This document shows, piece after piece, positions 17,646 to 25,868 of a stretch of 64,000 nt of DNA. This stretch comes from Agarilytica sp033852175 (GTDB taxonomy: Bacteria > Pseudomonadota > Gammaproteobacteria > Pseudomonadales > Cellvibrionaceae). Location: assembly GCA_033852175.1 (NCBI GenBank), contig JAWSUY010000013.1:62001-126000 (forward strand), read 5' to 3'. Each line of letters opens with the position of its first letter. Position 1 is the stretch's first letter. Under the pieces are notes generated by a model that saw nothing but the letters and a program-made list of their open reading frames with translations, was not told the origin of the DNA and did not search any database. The position numbers and the translations under genes are program-made.

Positions 17646-18629
17646 ATGAATAAATTGTTTTTGATTGTGCTAGTTTTTTCGTTATTCGGTGTATCTCCGG
17701 CAATAGCCGCAGAGCAGTGCCCAGCCATTAATTGTGATTGTGCTTCCTTGCCGAATCAAAACTGGGTGAGTACGTGCCGAGCACATGAAATTCGTATAAA
17801 AACTGCCTGTGTCGCCAACTCGAATACCCCCAAAGATTATTGCGCTATACACGGATTGAACGCAAAGCCTTTGCCCTTGGCTATGAAACTGTCCTCAAGC
17901 GCTTTTGATGCATCGTTAGATACTGAGGCCTTGAAAGAAAAAATATCTTCTCTTTATTGGGCAATTGAATCGAATACGACTAAGGCTTTGGAGGGTGTTG
18001 AGAGTAAGAGATATGGACGGTCACTGAAAATACTCAAATTGATCGATTCTAATGTCGATACTGTCTTTGAACTGGAACAACAGCTCACCTCAGCTTTTTC
18101 TGAAAGAAAAGACAAAAAGAAAGCGCGTGCAGCATGGAAAAAATATGCGAGGGATACGAATGAATTCGCGATTAATTTGAAGTCTTTTGGAACTGCTATT
18201 TACGCGAAAATAGCGTCGGCAGAATCCAGCAAGCAAAAAAAGATTTTTAGCGTACTCTCACAAAAAACATTGCGGATGGCGGGCAAGGGATTTGAGCACA
18301 GTGGCTACGCTTTTGGAAAAACACGCAAGCATAAACAGTCTGCTCGAACGTGGAGCTTGGCTGCTGATATTGCTAAAAATTTGGCGGTCATTAATAAAGA
18401 GTTAGGCGCAAATAAAAATAATGTGCGATATGCCGAGTTTCAAGCTGCTGCACGCTTGCATCGTGCGAGTTATCATTGGGCCGTTAATGAAAACACCAAA
18501 GACTCACTAGCCGTATTAAAAGATTCTCAGTCCTACTTAGGGCACGAAGCACAAAAAAATCTTGATGCACTTTTGCGCACTGAATCTGAACGTGAGAATG
18601 CGGATGAGGGAATTCTTACTCGACGTTAG
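17646..18629 (+). CDS. Secreted protein of unknown function with Cys-rich N-terminus
   Basis: The ATG has an AGGTGA-type site. The 327-residue protein begins with a signal peptide cleaved near PAIAA-EQ. A short Cys-rich module (residues about 24-70) follows, with seven Cys, including CPAINCDC, CRAHE, TACVAN and YCAIHG. The remaining 250 residues are Lys/Ala/Ser-rich and predicted helical (KKKARAAWKKYARDTNEF). It is probably periplasmic or exported, with disulfides in the N-terminal module. I do not recognise the family. It converges with the minus-strand barrel gene. Confidence 0.7.
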   Translation: MNKLFLIVLVFSLFGVSPAIAAEQCPAINCDCASLPNQNWVSTCRAHEIRIKTACVANSNTPKDYCAIHGLNAKPLPLAMKLSSSAFDASLDTEALKEKISSLYWAIESNTTKALEGVESKRYGRSLKILKLIDSNVDTVFELEQQLTSAFSERKDKKKARAAWKKYARDTNEFAINLKSFGTAIYAKIASAESSKQKKIFSVLSQKTLRMAGKGFEHSGYAFGKTRKHKQSARTWSLAADIAKNLAVINKELGANKNNVRYAEFQAAARLHRASYHWAVNENTKDSLAVLKDSQSYLGHEAQKNLDALLRTESERENADEGILTRR

Positions 18630-18676
18630 GATGTTAGAGGGCAAAGACTGTTGCCTTGGAGGGGCTGGCAGGCCTC

Positions 18677-19579
18677 TTACAGGCCGATGCTAAATTGAAT
18701 AAAAGGACCGGCGACTTCTAATGTTGATTGAAGCTCGCCAATATCTTCTGACATTAGCTTCACTTTTTTATAACCTACGTCAAAACGATAGTCGAAACTT
18801 TGGTTTTCCATTTCATACGAAAGCGTATGTTCAGTATCGCTATAATATTCACTTTCTGAATTCATATACTGCGCGACGTATGTATAGCGCCAATTCGATT
18901 TCATTATTGGAATTGAAACGCGGGAATAGGCCAATATAGGTTTTGTATCTATCTTTGCTATTGATATTACCGTGGTTGCAGTTTCTGCTGCGGCTTCCTC
19001 TTCCTCGGTTTCGCCTGTTTCTTCTCCAGTTTCTTCTTCAACGACGACGGGCGATATCAACTCAATACGGCCATCTATTGATCTCTGCGTTAGCCCGACG
19101 TCGAGCGTTAGCCACGAGTCGACTATGGTGTAGTAAAGACTGATATCCGTGAAACTGAGGTCAAAAGTTGAATTGACGAGAGCTCCTGCCGCTATAGATG
19201 TATCGACGAAGTTAATAGAGCGCGCCAGAGTTGATTTTCCTTCCTCTTGTATTGGCACGTTTCGATAAATGATGCGTGGGATGATAGGGATGTTGTGCTT
19301 GTACTCAACAAAATAAAAAGTCTGGGTTGTATCGCCAATACCGACTTCAAAGGGGCTGAACCGTGTTGCCGAAACGGTTGTTTCTTCGCTGGTGAAATTG
19401 TCAGATTGAAGCCTGTTTTGAATGTTGCCTCCCCAGTAGGCTGCGCCAAAATATATTCCCAATACTTCTTTGCTCGAAGCTTCCGGACACATAAATAAGG
19501 ACAGGCAAAGAGTGCCTGTTGTGATGAATTTTGAGCGTGTGGAGTGGTGAGAGCTGTTTCTCAGCGTAGTTATATCCAT
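18677..19579 (-). CDS. Outer-membrane beta-barrel protein (TIGR04219-like)
   Basis: I start at the ATG at 19579 because a signal-like segment follows (FITTGTLCLSLFMC up to about residue 36). The mature protein begins VLGIYFGAAYWGG, typical of the TIGR04219 outer-membrane group. Alternating strands run to a final FIQFSIGL with the usual terminal aromatic or hydrophobic residue. Between about residues 175 and 202 there is an unusual Glu/Thr-rich low-complexity insert (EEETGEETGETEEEEAAA) in what should be a loop between strands. The 159-bp palindromic element begins 45 bases upstream and so overlaps the likely promoter region. Confidence 0.75.
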   Translation of the reverse strand: MDITTLRNSSHHSTRSKFITTGTLCLSLFMCPEASSKEVLGIYFGAAYWGGNIQNRLQSDNFTSEETTVSATRFSPFEVGIGDTTQTFYFVEYKHNIPIIPRIIYRNVPIQEEGKSTLARSINFVDTSIAAGALVNSTFDLSFTDISLYYTIVDSWLTLDVGLTQRSIDGRIELISPVVVEEETGEETGETEEEEAAAETATTVISIAKIDTKPILAYSRVSIPIMKSNWRYTYVAQYMNSESEYYSDTEHTLSYEMENQSFDYRFDVGYKKVKLMSEDIGELQSTLEVAGPFIQFSIGL

Positions 19580-19624
19580 AAGGCAGGTTTTTTGTGGGCT
19601 TATGATAGTTATAGCAGTTGGATT

Positions 19625-19783
19625 GTGTCCGTCCAGAAACGGATGTCTACTGCGGTAAAATTTAAACGGCCATTTTCGCACTATTAGATATGGTTATTTG
19701 CAACGAGCAAACGCCTATATCTAGTAGTGCAAATCTGGCCGTTTAAATATCATCTCGATACGACTCTGTTTCTGGACGGACAC
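19625..19783. mobile_element. 159-bp MITE-like imperfect palindrome
   Basis: Two 69-base arms (19625-19693 and 19715-19783) are inverted copies. The terminal 16 bases GTGTCCGTCCAGAAAC are identical, and an internal block ATTTAAACGGCCA is identical. The next 21 bases match at 16 positions, and a 19-base block between the conserved parts has diverged. The 21-base centre itself pairs (TTTGC/GCAAA). No reading frame and no clear target duplication were seen. The whole element could fold into one long hairpin. It lies 11 bases past the LysR gene's stop and 45 bases before the barrel gene's ATG. Confidence 0.75.
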
Positions 19784-19794
19784 TAGCAGGCTTT

Positions 19795-20664
19795 TTACCG
19801 GTGTTCTTCAAGTACTCGGTAGAAAGCCTTTGCTGCATTACCGAGAGAGCGCTTCTGATGCTTGATGACGCCAAGCTCGCGTTGCAAACTGACGCCTGGA
19901 ACATCGAGGACTTGCATGTGCTCATCTATTAATGTTGTTGGCAGGATGCTCCAGCCCAAGCCGACGGAAACCATCATTTTTATGGTTTCCAGATAGTTGG
20001 TGGTCATGTTGAGCTTTAACGGCAGGGAGGCTTTGTCGAAAGTTGCTTTAATTAAGCGGCCAGTAAAGGTATTTAAGTCTGGTAAAATAGCCGCTTGCTG
20101 GCTTAGTTGTTTGAGTGACAGTGAGGGCGTTTCTGCCAGCGGGTGCTCAAGACCGGTAACAAACTTAAGTGGGTCATGCCAAATGATCTGTCCTTCTAAG
20201 GGGGATTCCAGTTTTGGAGCTAACGTAACCACGGCCAATTCGCATTCACCCTTAATGACCTTGTCATGAGCTTGCTCAGAATCAAGGAAGTCAAATTGTA
20301 GGTTTACATTTGGGTGTTGAGAGGCAAAGGCGCGCAGTACGGGGGGGAGATGATGTAATCCAATATGGTGGCTTGTGGCAACGTGTAATGTTCCGACAAT
20401 TTCGCCAGATAACTCTCGAATCGAGCGTTCGGTATCCTGAATGCTTTGTAGTATTTTGTGTGCTTCAGGCAAAAGTGCTTTGCCTGCCTCGGTTAGCGAT
20501 ACCTCCTTGCCGAGTCGATCAAACAGGGTGTGGTTTAAATGAGCCTCTAGCGCCGCAATGCGTTTACTAACAGCTGGCTGTGTAATGTATAAGGCGCGTG
20601 CAGCTTCCGAAAAAGAGCCGGAGCGGGCAACGGCAATAAAGCCTTTTAAGCAGTCTATATCCAT
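19795..20664 (-). CDS. LysR-family transcriptional regulator
   Basis: A 289-residue regulator. The N-terminal winged helix is textbook (residues 1-60: MDIDCLKGFIAVARSGSFSE, then AARALYITQPAVSKRIAALE and LFDRLGKEVSLTEAG). The substrate-binding domain follows from about residue 90 and includes VATSHHIGLHHLP. It is divergent from leuC with 244 bases between, a common arrangement in pseudomonads. It may therefore regulate leuCDB or a nearby function, possibly in response to a pathway intermediate. The ligand is not inferable. Confidence 0.92.
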   Translation of the reverse strand: MDIDCLKGFIAVARSGSFSEAARALYITQPAVSKRIAALEAHLNHTLFDRLGKEVSLTEAGKALLPEAHKILQSIQDTERSIRELSGEIVGTLHVATSHHIGLHHLPPVLRAFASQHPNVNLQFDFLDSEQAHDKVIKGECELAVVTLAPKLESPLEGQIIWHDPLKFVTGLEHPLAETPSLSLKQLSQQAAILPDLNTFTGRLIKATFDKASLPLKLNMTTNYLETIKMMVSVGLGWSILPTTLIDEHMQVLDVPGVSLQRELGVIKHQKRSLGNAAKAFYRVLEEHR

Positions 20665-20680
20665 TCGGCATTTATAGGGT

Positions 20681-20728
20681 ATTCCCTACAGGAATGCAAA
20701 TCATAAGAATAATGAATTTGAGTTATTC
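20681..20728. promoter_or_regulatory. Candidate LysR operator dyads in the LysR-leuC intergenic region
   Basis: Two dyads lie just upstream of the LysR start: ATTCC-N5-GGAAT (20681-20695) and GAATAA-N10-TTATTC (20707-20728). The position, close to the regulator's own promoter and upstream of leuC, suits autoregulation with divergent activation. The assignment is inferred from symmetry alone. Confidence 0.4.
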
Positions 20729-20908
20729 GTCATTCAGCTCTAGAATCCACTTAGTCAAAAACACCAAGGTTGGCAAAGAGGCTAGTAAAGAGACTTTATT
20801 CACTTGGTTATTGCAAGATGGGCATCATTCAATTACTCAGGGATCTGAGAGAGAGCTCTATCAGTAAAGTTAACGATAAAATATCAAAGACAAAAAGAGA
20901 GAAGTAAC

Positions 20909-22327
20909 ATGTCAGCGCGAACACTGTATGACAAGCTATGGGATATGCACGTTGTTACCGAGAGAGCCGATGGTACGGCACTCCTATATATAGACCGGCA
21001 TATCATCCATGAAGTCACAACACCGCAAGCCTTTGAAGGTTTGCGACTTGCCAACCGTAAACCTTGGCGAGTGGACAGTATTTTAGCGACCGCTGACCAC
21101 AATGTGCCCACCACAACGGCTGAGCGTCGCTCGGGTGTTGAGGGTATAGAAGATCCTGTGTCGAAACTACAAGTGAAGACTTTAGATGATAACTGCGATG
21201 AGTTCGGAATTGTTGAATTCAAAATAAATGATCATCGCCAAGGTATTGTGCACGTTGTTGGCCCCGAAACCGGTGCCTGCCTGCCAGGTATGACGATTGT
21301 TTGCGGTGATTCACATACCTCAACAAATGGCGCCGTTGCAGCGTTAGCTTTTGGTATTGGTACGAGCGAAGTTGAGCATGTGCTGGCTTCTCAGTGTCTT
21401 GTTGTCAAAAAAATGAAGAACATGCTAATCAGAGTTGATGGAAAACTCGGTAATGGTGTTACAGCGAAAGACGTAGTGCTTGCGATAATCGGAAACGTTG
21501 GCACTGCTGGTGGTACTGGGTTCGCTATTGAGTTTGGAGGTGAAGTCTTTCGCAGTATGTCGATGGAAGGGCGCCTTACGGTTTGTAATATGGCCATCGA
21601 AGCGGGTGCTCGTTCAGGTATGGTTGCGTTTGACTCGATTACCGAAGAATACGTGAAGGGTCGTACTTTTGCGCCATCGGGTGATCATTGGGATCAAGCG
21701 ATGGTTCAATGGGGCGACTTGTACAGTGACGACGATGCCGTATTTGATGTTGTAGTCGAGCTTCAGGGCGGAGAGATTGCGCCGCAAGTTACTTGGGGGA
21801 CTTCTCCAGAAATGGTAGTGCCCATTGGAGCCAATATTCCTGATCCTGCTGATGAAGGTGACGAAGTAAAAAAACGTGATATTGAGCGTGCGCTTGCCTA
21901 TATGGATCTGAAAGGTGGGCAGGCTATTACTGATATCGCCCTAGATCGTGTGTTTATTGGTTCGTGTACCAACTCTCGAATTGAAGATATGCGAGCGGCG
22001 GCGGCAGTCGTTAAAGGTCGAAGAAAAGCTGATAGTGTTATTCAGGCTATAGTTGTCCCAGGTTCTGGAGCAGTGAAAAAACAGGCCGAAGAAGAGGGCC
22101 TGGATCAAATATTTAAAGATGCCGGTCTGGAATGGCGTGAGCCGGGTTGCTCCATGTGTCTGGCCATGAATGCCGATAAGTTAGGTGAGGGCGAGCACTG
22201 TGCCTCGACCTCAAACCGAAACTTCCAAGGTCGACAAGGCTTTGGTGGTCGAACACATTTAGTAAGTCCTGCTATGGCAGCCGCGGCGGCAATTGCCGGT
22301 ACATTCGTTGATGTGCGTGATTTTTAA
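20909..22327 (+). CDS. leuC: 3-isopropylmalate dehydratase large subunit
   Basis: With LeuD it isomerises 2-isopropylmalate to 3-isopropylmalate in leucine synthesis. The 472-residue protein is full length. It carries the aconitase-family iron-sulfur ligands: one Cys in FIGSCTNSR and two in the GCSMCLAMN motif. It also has the early GDSHTSTNGAVAALAFGIG segment. The ATG is preceded by GAGAAG. leuD starts right behind its stop. Confidence 0.98.
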   Translation: MSARTLYDKLWDMHVVTERADGTALLYIDRHIIHEVTTPQAFEGLRLANRKPWRVDSILATADHNVPTTTAERRSGVEGIEDPVSKLQVKTLDDNCDEFGIVEFKINDHRQGIVHVVGPETGACLPGMTIVCGDSHTSTNGAVAALAFGIGTSEVEHVLASQCLVVKKMKNMLIRVDGKLGNGVTAKDVVLAIIGNVGTAGGTGFAIEFGGEVFRSMSMEGRLTVCNMAIEAGARSGMVAFDSITEEYVKGRTFAPSGDHWDQAMVQWGDLYSDDDAVFDVVVELQGGEIAPQVTWGTSPEMVVPIGANIPDPADEGDEVKKRDIERALAYMDLKGGQAITDIALDRVFIGSCTNSRIEDMRAAAAVVKGRRKADSVIQAIVVPGSGAVKKQAEEEGLDQIFKDAGLEWREPGCSMCLAMNADKLGEGEHCASTSNRNFQGRQGFGGRTHLVSPAMAAAAAIAGTFVDVRDF

Positions 22328-22337
22328 GGAGACGATG

Positions 22338-22988
22338 ATGAAAAGTTTTACTCAGCATACCGGCCTAGTGGCTCCGATGGATCAGGCCAATGTGGATACT
22401 GACCTTATTATTCCAAAGCAATTTCTTAAATCGATTAAGCGAACAGGTTTTGGTCCCAATCTTTTTGATGCCGTACGTTATCTCGACAACGGTGAACCAG
22501 GAATGGATAATTCCCTGCGCCCCTTAAATCCGGAATTTCCACTCAATAAAGAGAGATACCAAGGTGCAGGCATTTTATTGTCGCGGGAGAATTTTGGTTG
22601 TGGTTCAAGTCGTGAGCATGCTCCGTGGGCGTTAGATGAATACGGCTTTCGAGCAGTGATAGCGCCGAGTTATGCGGACATATTTTTCAATAACTGTTTT
22701 AAAAACGGCTTATTGCCCATCGTGTTAGATGAGACGATTGTTAATGAGTTGTTTTCCTCAATGTACGCAAATGAGGGTTATGAACTCTCGATTGATCTTG
22801 AGAAACAAGTCGTTCAAACGCCGGAAGGGAAAAGCTATTCTTTTGAGGTTGATGGATTTCGTAAGCATTGCATGCTAAATGGTTTTGATGAAATCAGTCT
22901 GACTTTGCAAGATGCAGACACAATAAAGCAATACGAAGAAAAGTTAAAAGAGCGATCACCTTGGTTGTTCGACGCAATCAAGTTTTAA
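22338..22988 (+). CDS. leuD: 3-isopropylmalate dehydratase small subunit
   Basis: Swivelling partner of LeuC, 216 residues. The second of two adjacent ATGs (22335 and 22338) is favoured because AAGGAG is better spaced for it. Typical motifs are ANVDTDLIIPKQFLK near the start and ENFGCGSSREHAPWAL in the middle. It lies ten bases after the leuC stop, so the two are surely co-transcribed. Confidence 0.97.
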   Translation: MKSFTQHTGLVAPMDQANVDTDLIIPKQFLKSIKRTGFGPNLFDAVRYLDNGEPGMDNSLRPLNPEFPLNKERYQGAGILLSRENFGCGSSREHAPWALDEYGFRAVIAPSYADIFFNNCFKNGLLPIVLDETIVNELFSSMYANEGYELSIDLEKQVVQTPEGKSYSFEVDGFRKHCMLNGFDEISLTLQDADTIKQYEEKLKERSPWLFDAIKF

Positions 22989-23058
22989 TATTGAATTTAA
23001 TTCCATATGTCGAGGGGGAGCACCTCCTTGATCTATCAGTGAGTAATGGGGAAAGAAT

Positions 23059-24138
23059 GTGAGTAAAAAAATAATTATTTTGCCTGGTGATTGTATCGGC
23101 CCAGAGATTATGGTCGAAGCAAGAAAAGTCTTGAGCGTCGTGGACGCTAAATATAAATTAGGTTTGAAAATAGAAGAAGATTGTATTGGTGGTGCAGCTG
23201 TTGATAAATACGGTGTGCCCTTGGCAAATTCGACTTTAGAACTGTGTCAAAAAGCTGATGCCGTCTTAATGGGGTCCGTTGGTGGTCCTAAATGGGATGA
23301 TCTGGATTCTAGTATTCGTCCAGAAAAAGGGCTTCTTAAAATTCGTTATGAAATGAAGCTGTTTTCCAATTTACGGCCCGCTATTTTGTACCCTCAATTG
23401 GCTGATGCTTCTGCACTTAAACCCGAAGTTGTTTCAGGTTTGGATATATTGATTGTTCGTGAATTAACGGGCGGCATATATTTTGGTGAGCCACGCGGTA
23501 TTCGAATTCTCGAAAACGGCGAGCGTCAGGGTTATAACACTTATGTGTACTCAGAAAGTGAAATCGAGCGTATTGGACGTAGTGCATTTGAAATGGCTCG
23601 CAAACGCAGTAAAAAAGTGTGTTCAGTTGATAAGTCGAATGTACTTGAAGTAACAGTACTGTGGCGAGAAGTGATGCAGTCTTTAGCGAAAGATTATCCC
23701 GATGTTGAGTTATCGCACATGTATGTCGATAACGCGGCAATGCAATTAGTTCGAGTGCCTAAGCAGTTTGACGTTATTGTGACGGGCAATATGTTTGGGG
23801 ATATATTGTCGGATACGGCAGCAATGTTAACTGGCTCGATAGGCATGTTACCGTCAGCTAGTTTGGATGCAAATGGCAAAGGTTTGTATGAGCCTGTACA
23901 TGGCTCTGCACCTGACATTGCTGGTCAGGGTATTGCTAACCCATTGGCGACAATTTTGTCGGCCGCCATGATGTTTCGATATTCATTAAATAATGCAGAA
24001 GTGGCGGAAGCCATTGAAGAAGCAGTTGGAAAAGTTCTGGATCAAGGTTACCGAACCGCAGATATTTTTTCTGAGGGCATGAAGAAGGCTTCTACTTCAG
24101 AGATGGGTGATGCGGTTGTTGCGGCCCTAGAAGGTTAA
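23059..24138 (+). CDS. leuB: 3-isopropylmalate dehydrogenase
   Basis: Oxidises and decarboxylates 3-isopropylmalate with NAD+, the third leucine step. It has 359 residues and starts with GTG; an ATG two bases earlier is out of frame and meets a stop at once. Family motifs include LPGDCIGPEIM, where the second Gly of the usual GDGIG is replaced (GDCIG), plus GSVGGPKWD, the Arg-rich PEKGLLKIRYEMKLFSNLRP, and the metal-site segment GNMFGDILSDTAAML. It follows leuD by 70 bases. Confidence 0.97.
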   Translation: MSKKIIILPGDCIGPEIMVEARKVLSVVDAKYKLGLKIEEDCIGGAAVDKYGVPLANSTLELCQKADAVLMGSVGGPKWDDLDSSIRPEKGLLKIRYEMKLFSNLRPAILYPQLADASALKPEVVSGLDILIVRELTGGIYFGEPRGIRILENGERQGYNTYVYSESEIERIGRSAFEMARKRSKKVCSVDKSNVLEVTVLWREVMQSLAKDYPDVELSHMYVDNAAMQLVRVPKQFDVIVTGNMFGDILSDTAAMLTGSIGMLPSASLDANGKGLYEPVHGSAPDIAGQGIANPLATILSAAMMFRYSLNNAEVAEAIEEAVGKVLDQGYRTADIFSEGMKKASTSEMGDAVVAALEG

Positions 24139-24202
24139 TTTTTCTTAGATTCGAGAGAGAACCTAAGCAAGCGCTGAAGGCGTAAAAAGAAAGGTGAGTT
24201 AA

Positions 24203-25312
24203 ATGAGAGTTGGTTTTGTGGGTTGGCGCGGAATGGTTGGTTCTGTGCTCATGGGACGAATGCAAGAAGAAAAAGATTTTGCTTTGATAGAGCCCGTGTT
24301 CTTTACCACGTCGAACGTGGGTGGACAGGGACCGGATATCGGCGTGGATATACCGCCGTTGATGGATGCCTACGATTTGGAATCGCTGGCGAGTTTAGAT
24401 GCCATCGTTAGTTGTCAGGGCGGAGATTATACCAAGCGTGTATTTAGTGATTTACGAAATAATGGTTGGAAAGGCTACTGGATTGACGCCGCTTCTAGCT
24501 TGCGTATGGAAGAGAATGCCGTATTAGTTTTGGATCCCGTGAACAAAAATGTTATTGAAGAGGGACTTAAAAGCGGCGTTAAGAATTTTATTGGTGGTAA
24601 CTGCACCGTTAGCCTTATGTTGATGGGGCTTGGTGGTTTATTCCGTGCGGGTCATGTCGAATGGGTCAGTGCTATGACTTATCAGGCCGCCAGTGGCTCT
24701 GGCGCCAGAAATATGCGTGAGCTGATTACTCAAATGGGTGAAATCAAGTCCAGCGTAGCTTCAGCCCTAAGCGATCCGTCATCCGCTATTCTCGAGATCG
24801 ATCGTCAAGTTGCTGAAACGATGAGAAGTGGCTTATCTATCGATGAGTTTGGGGCGCCGCTTGCGGGTAGTCTTTTGCCGTTCATCGACACTCAGCTGGA
24901 AAATGGCCAAAGCAGAGAGGAGTGGAAGGGGGGCGTTGAGACGAATAAAATATTGGGCTTAAGCGCAAAACCAATCCCGATTGATGGGATATGCGTACGA
25001 GTCGGCGCTATGCGATGTCACAGTCAAGCGCTTACGATCAAGTTGAATAGTGATATTCCTCTCGACGAAATATCCGAGATGATAGATTCTGCAAGCGAGT
25101 GGTCGAAAGTGATCCCTAATGATCGTGATATTACTCTGCAAGAGCTGACGCCGACTAAAGTGACGGGTACTTTATCTGTTCCCGTTGGTCGTTTACGCAA
25201 AATGGCGATGGGGCCGGAGTACTTGAGCGCCTTCACTGTTGGAGATCAGTTGCTTTGGGGTGCTGCAGAACCCTTGCGTCGTATGCTTCGTATACTTCTT
25301 GAGAATAGGTAG
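24203..25312 (+). CDS. asd: Aspartate-semialdehyde dehydrogenase
   Basis: Reduces aspartyl phosphate to aspartate semialdehyde for lysine, threonine, methionine and diaminopimelate. The 369-residue length fits the gammaproteobacterial Asd type. NADP-binding GWRGMVGSVLMGRM lies at residues 6-19, and the catalytic Cys in GGNCTVSLMLMGLGGLF is near 135. The substrate-binding AMTYQAASGSGARNMREL and the catalytic His in RVGAMRCHSQALTIKL are present. A clear terminator follows, ending the leu-asd unit. Confidence 0.97.
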   Translation: MRVGFVGWRGMVGSVLMGRMQEEKDFALIEPVFFTTSNVGGQGPDIGVDIPPLMDAYDLESLASLDAIVSCQGGDYTKRVFSDLRNNGWKGYWIDAASSLRMEENAVLVLDPVNKNVIEEGLKSGVKNFIGGNCTVSLMLMGLGGLFRAGHVEWVSAMTYQAASGSGARNMRELITQMGEIKSSVASALSDPSSAILEIDRQVAETMRSGLSIDEFGAPLAGSLLPFIDTQLENGQSREEWKGGVETNKILGLSAKPIPIDGICVRVGAMRCHSQALTIKLNSDIPLDEISEMIDSASEWSKVIPNDRDITLQELTPTKVTGTLSVPVGRLRKMAMGPEYLSAFTVGDQLLWGAAEPLRRMLRILLENR

Positions 25313-25324
25313 TTCTTCTGATCT

Positions 25325-25350
25325 AGCCCGCAGTTTATGCGGGCTTTTTG
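25325..25350 (+). terminator. Rho-independent terminator after asd
   Basis: An 8-bp perfect stem AGCCCGCA/TGCGGGCT with a GTTTA loop is followed by TTTTTG, 12 bases past the asd stop. Confidence 0.9.
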
Positions 25351-25868
25351 TTGTTTTTGACAAAGATATGGCATCAAAAACTCTTTCTCGCTTGCTCCTT
25401 TAGTGCGACTTCTCTCTTTAGTGCTTCTGTTATCAAATTTCGGCTTGATTTCTTTCTCCGTAACCCCCTCTAGAGATTGAAATAAGCCTTTCAGCTGTAG
25501 GCCGCGATTGAAGCAAATTGCTAGATTTAAATCCGAGTAGGATTTTCTGTTTTTAGCTTTTGAGATCAATCTCTGTGAAATTCATTCGCCTTTCAACCAA
25601 AACCATCAAAATTGCGTTAAAAATAAAAAAATCCCCCCCTTGGCATTTGCTGGTCGATTATTGATCTGTAATTGCGTTTTATGCCGAAAAAGAGCTTCAT
25701 ATGATTGGAATAAGTTAGGCAATAAGTTGAAAAAAAGCTATTTATAATGAATACTTACGACCAATACTGAAAGATTATTCGAGGTTCTGCGTCCGCGAAT
25801 AAAGAGCGAAGCAAAATTCCTCATCGGTGGAGTGTAACCCCCGATAATAATTAAAAAAGGATCTACTT
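25351..25868 (+). promoter_or_regulatory. AT-rich leader and promoter region of fimV
   Basis: No gene is supported in these 518 bases. A TATAAT box lies at 25743-25748 without a good -35 at standard spacing. Downstream of it, the presumed 5' UTR can form a 7-bp hairpin TTATTCG/CGAATAA (25775-25802) and a smaller ATCGG/CCGAT pair closer to the start. A homopolymer C-run after an A-rich tract sits near 25625-25640. Confidence 0.4.

Noticed and set aside
25246..25569. Minus-strand frame of 107 codons after asd
   Set aside because: It overlaps the asd 3' end and runs through the asd terminator; composition is random-like with many Lys, Arg and Ser and no recognisable fold.
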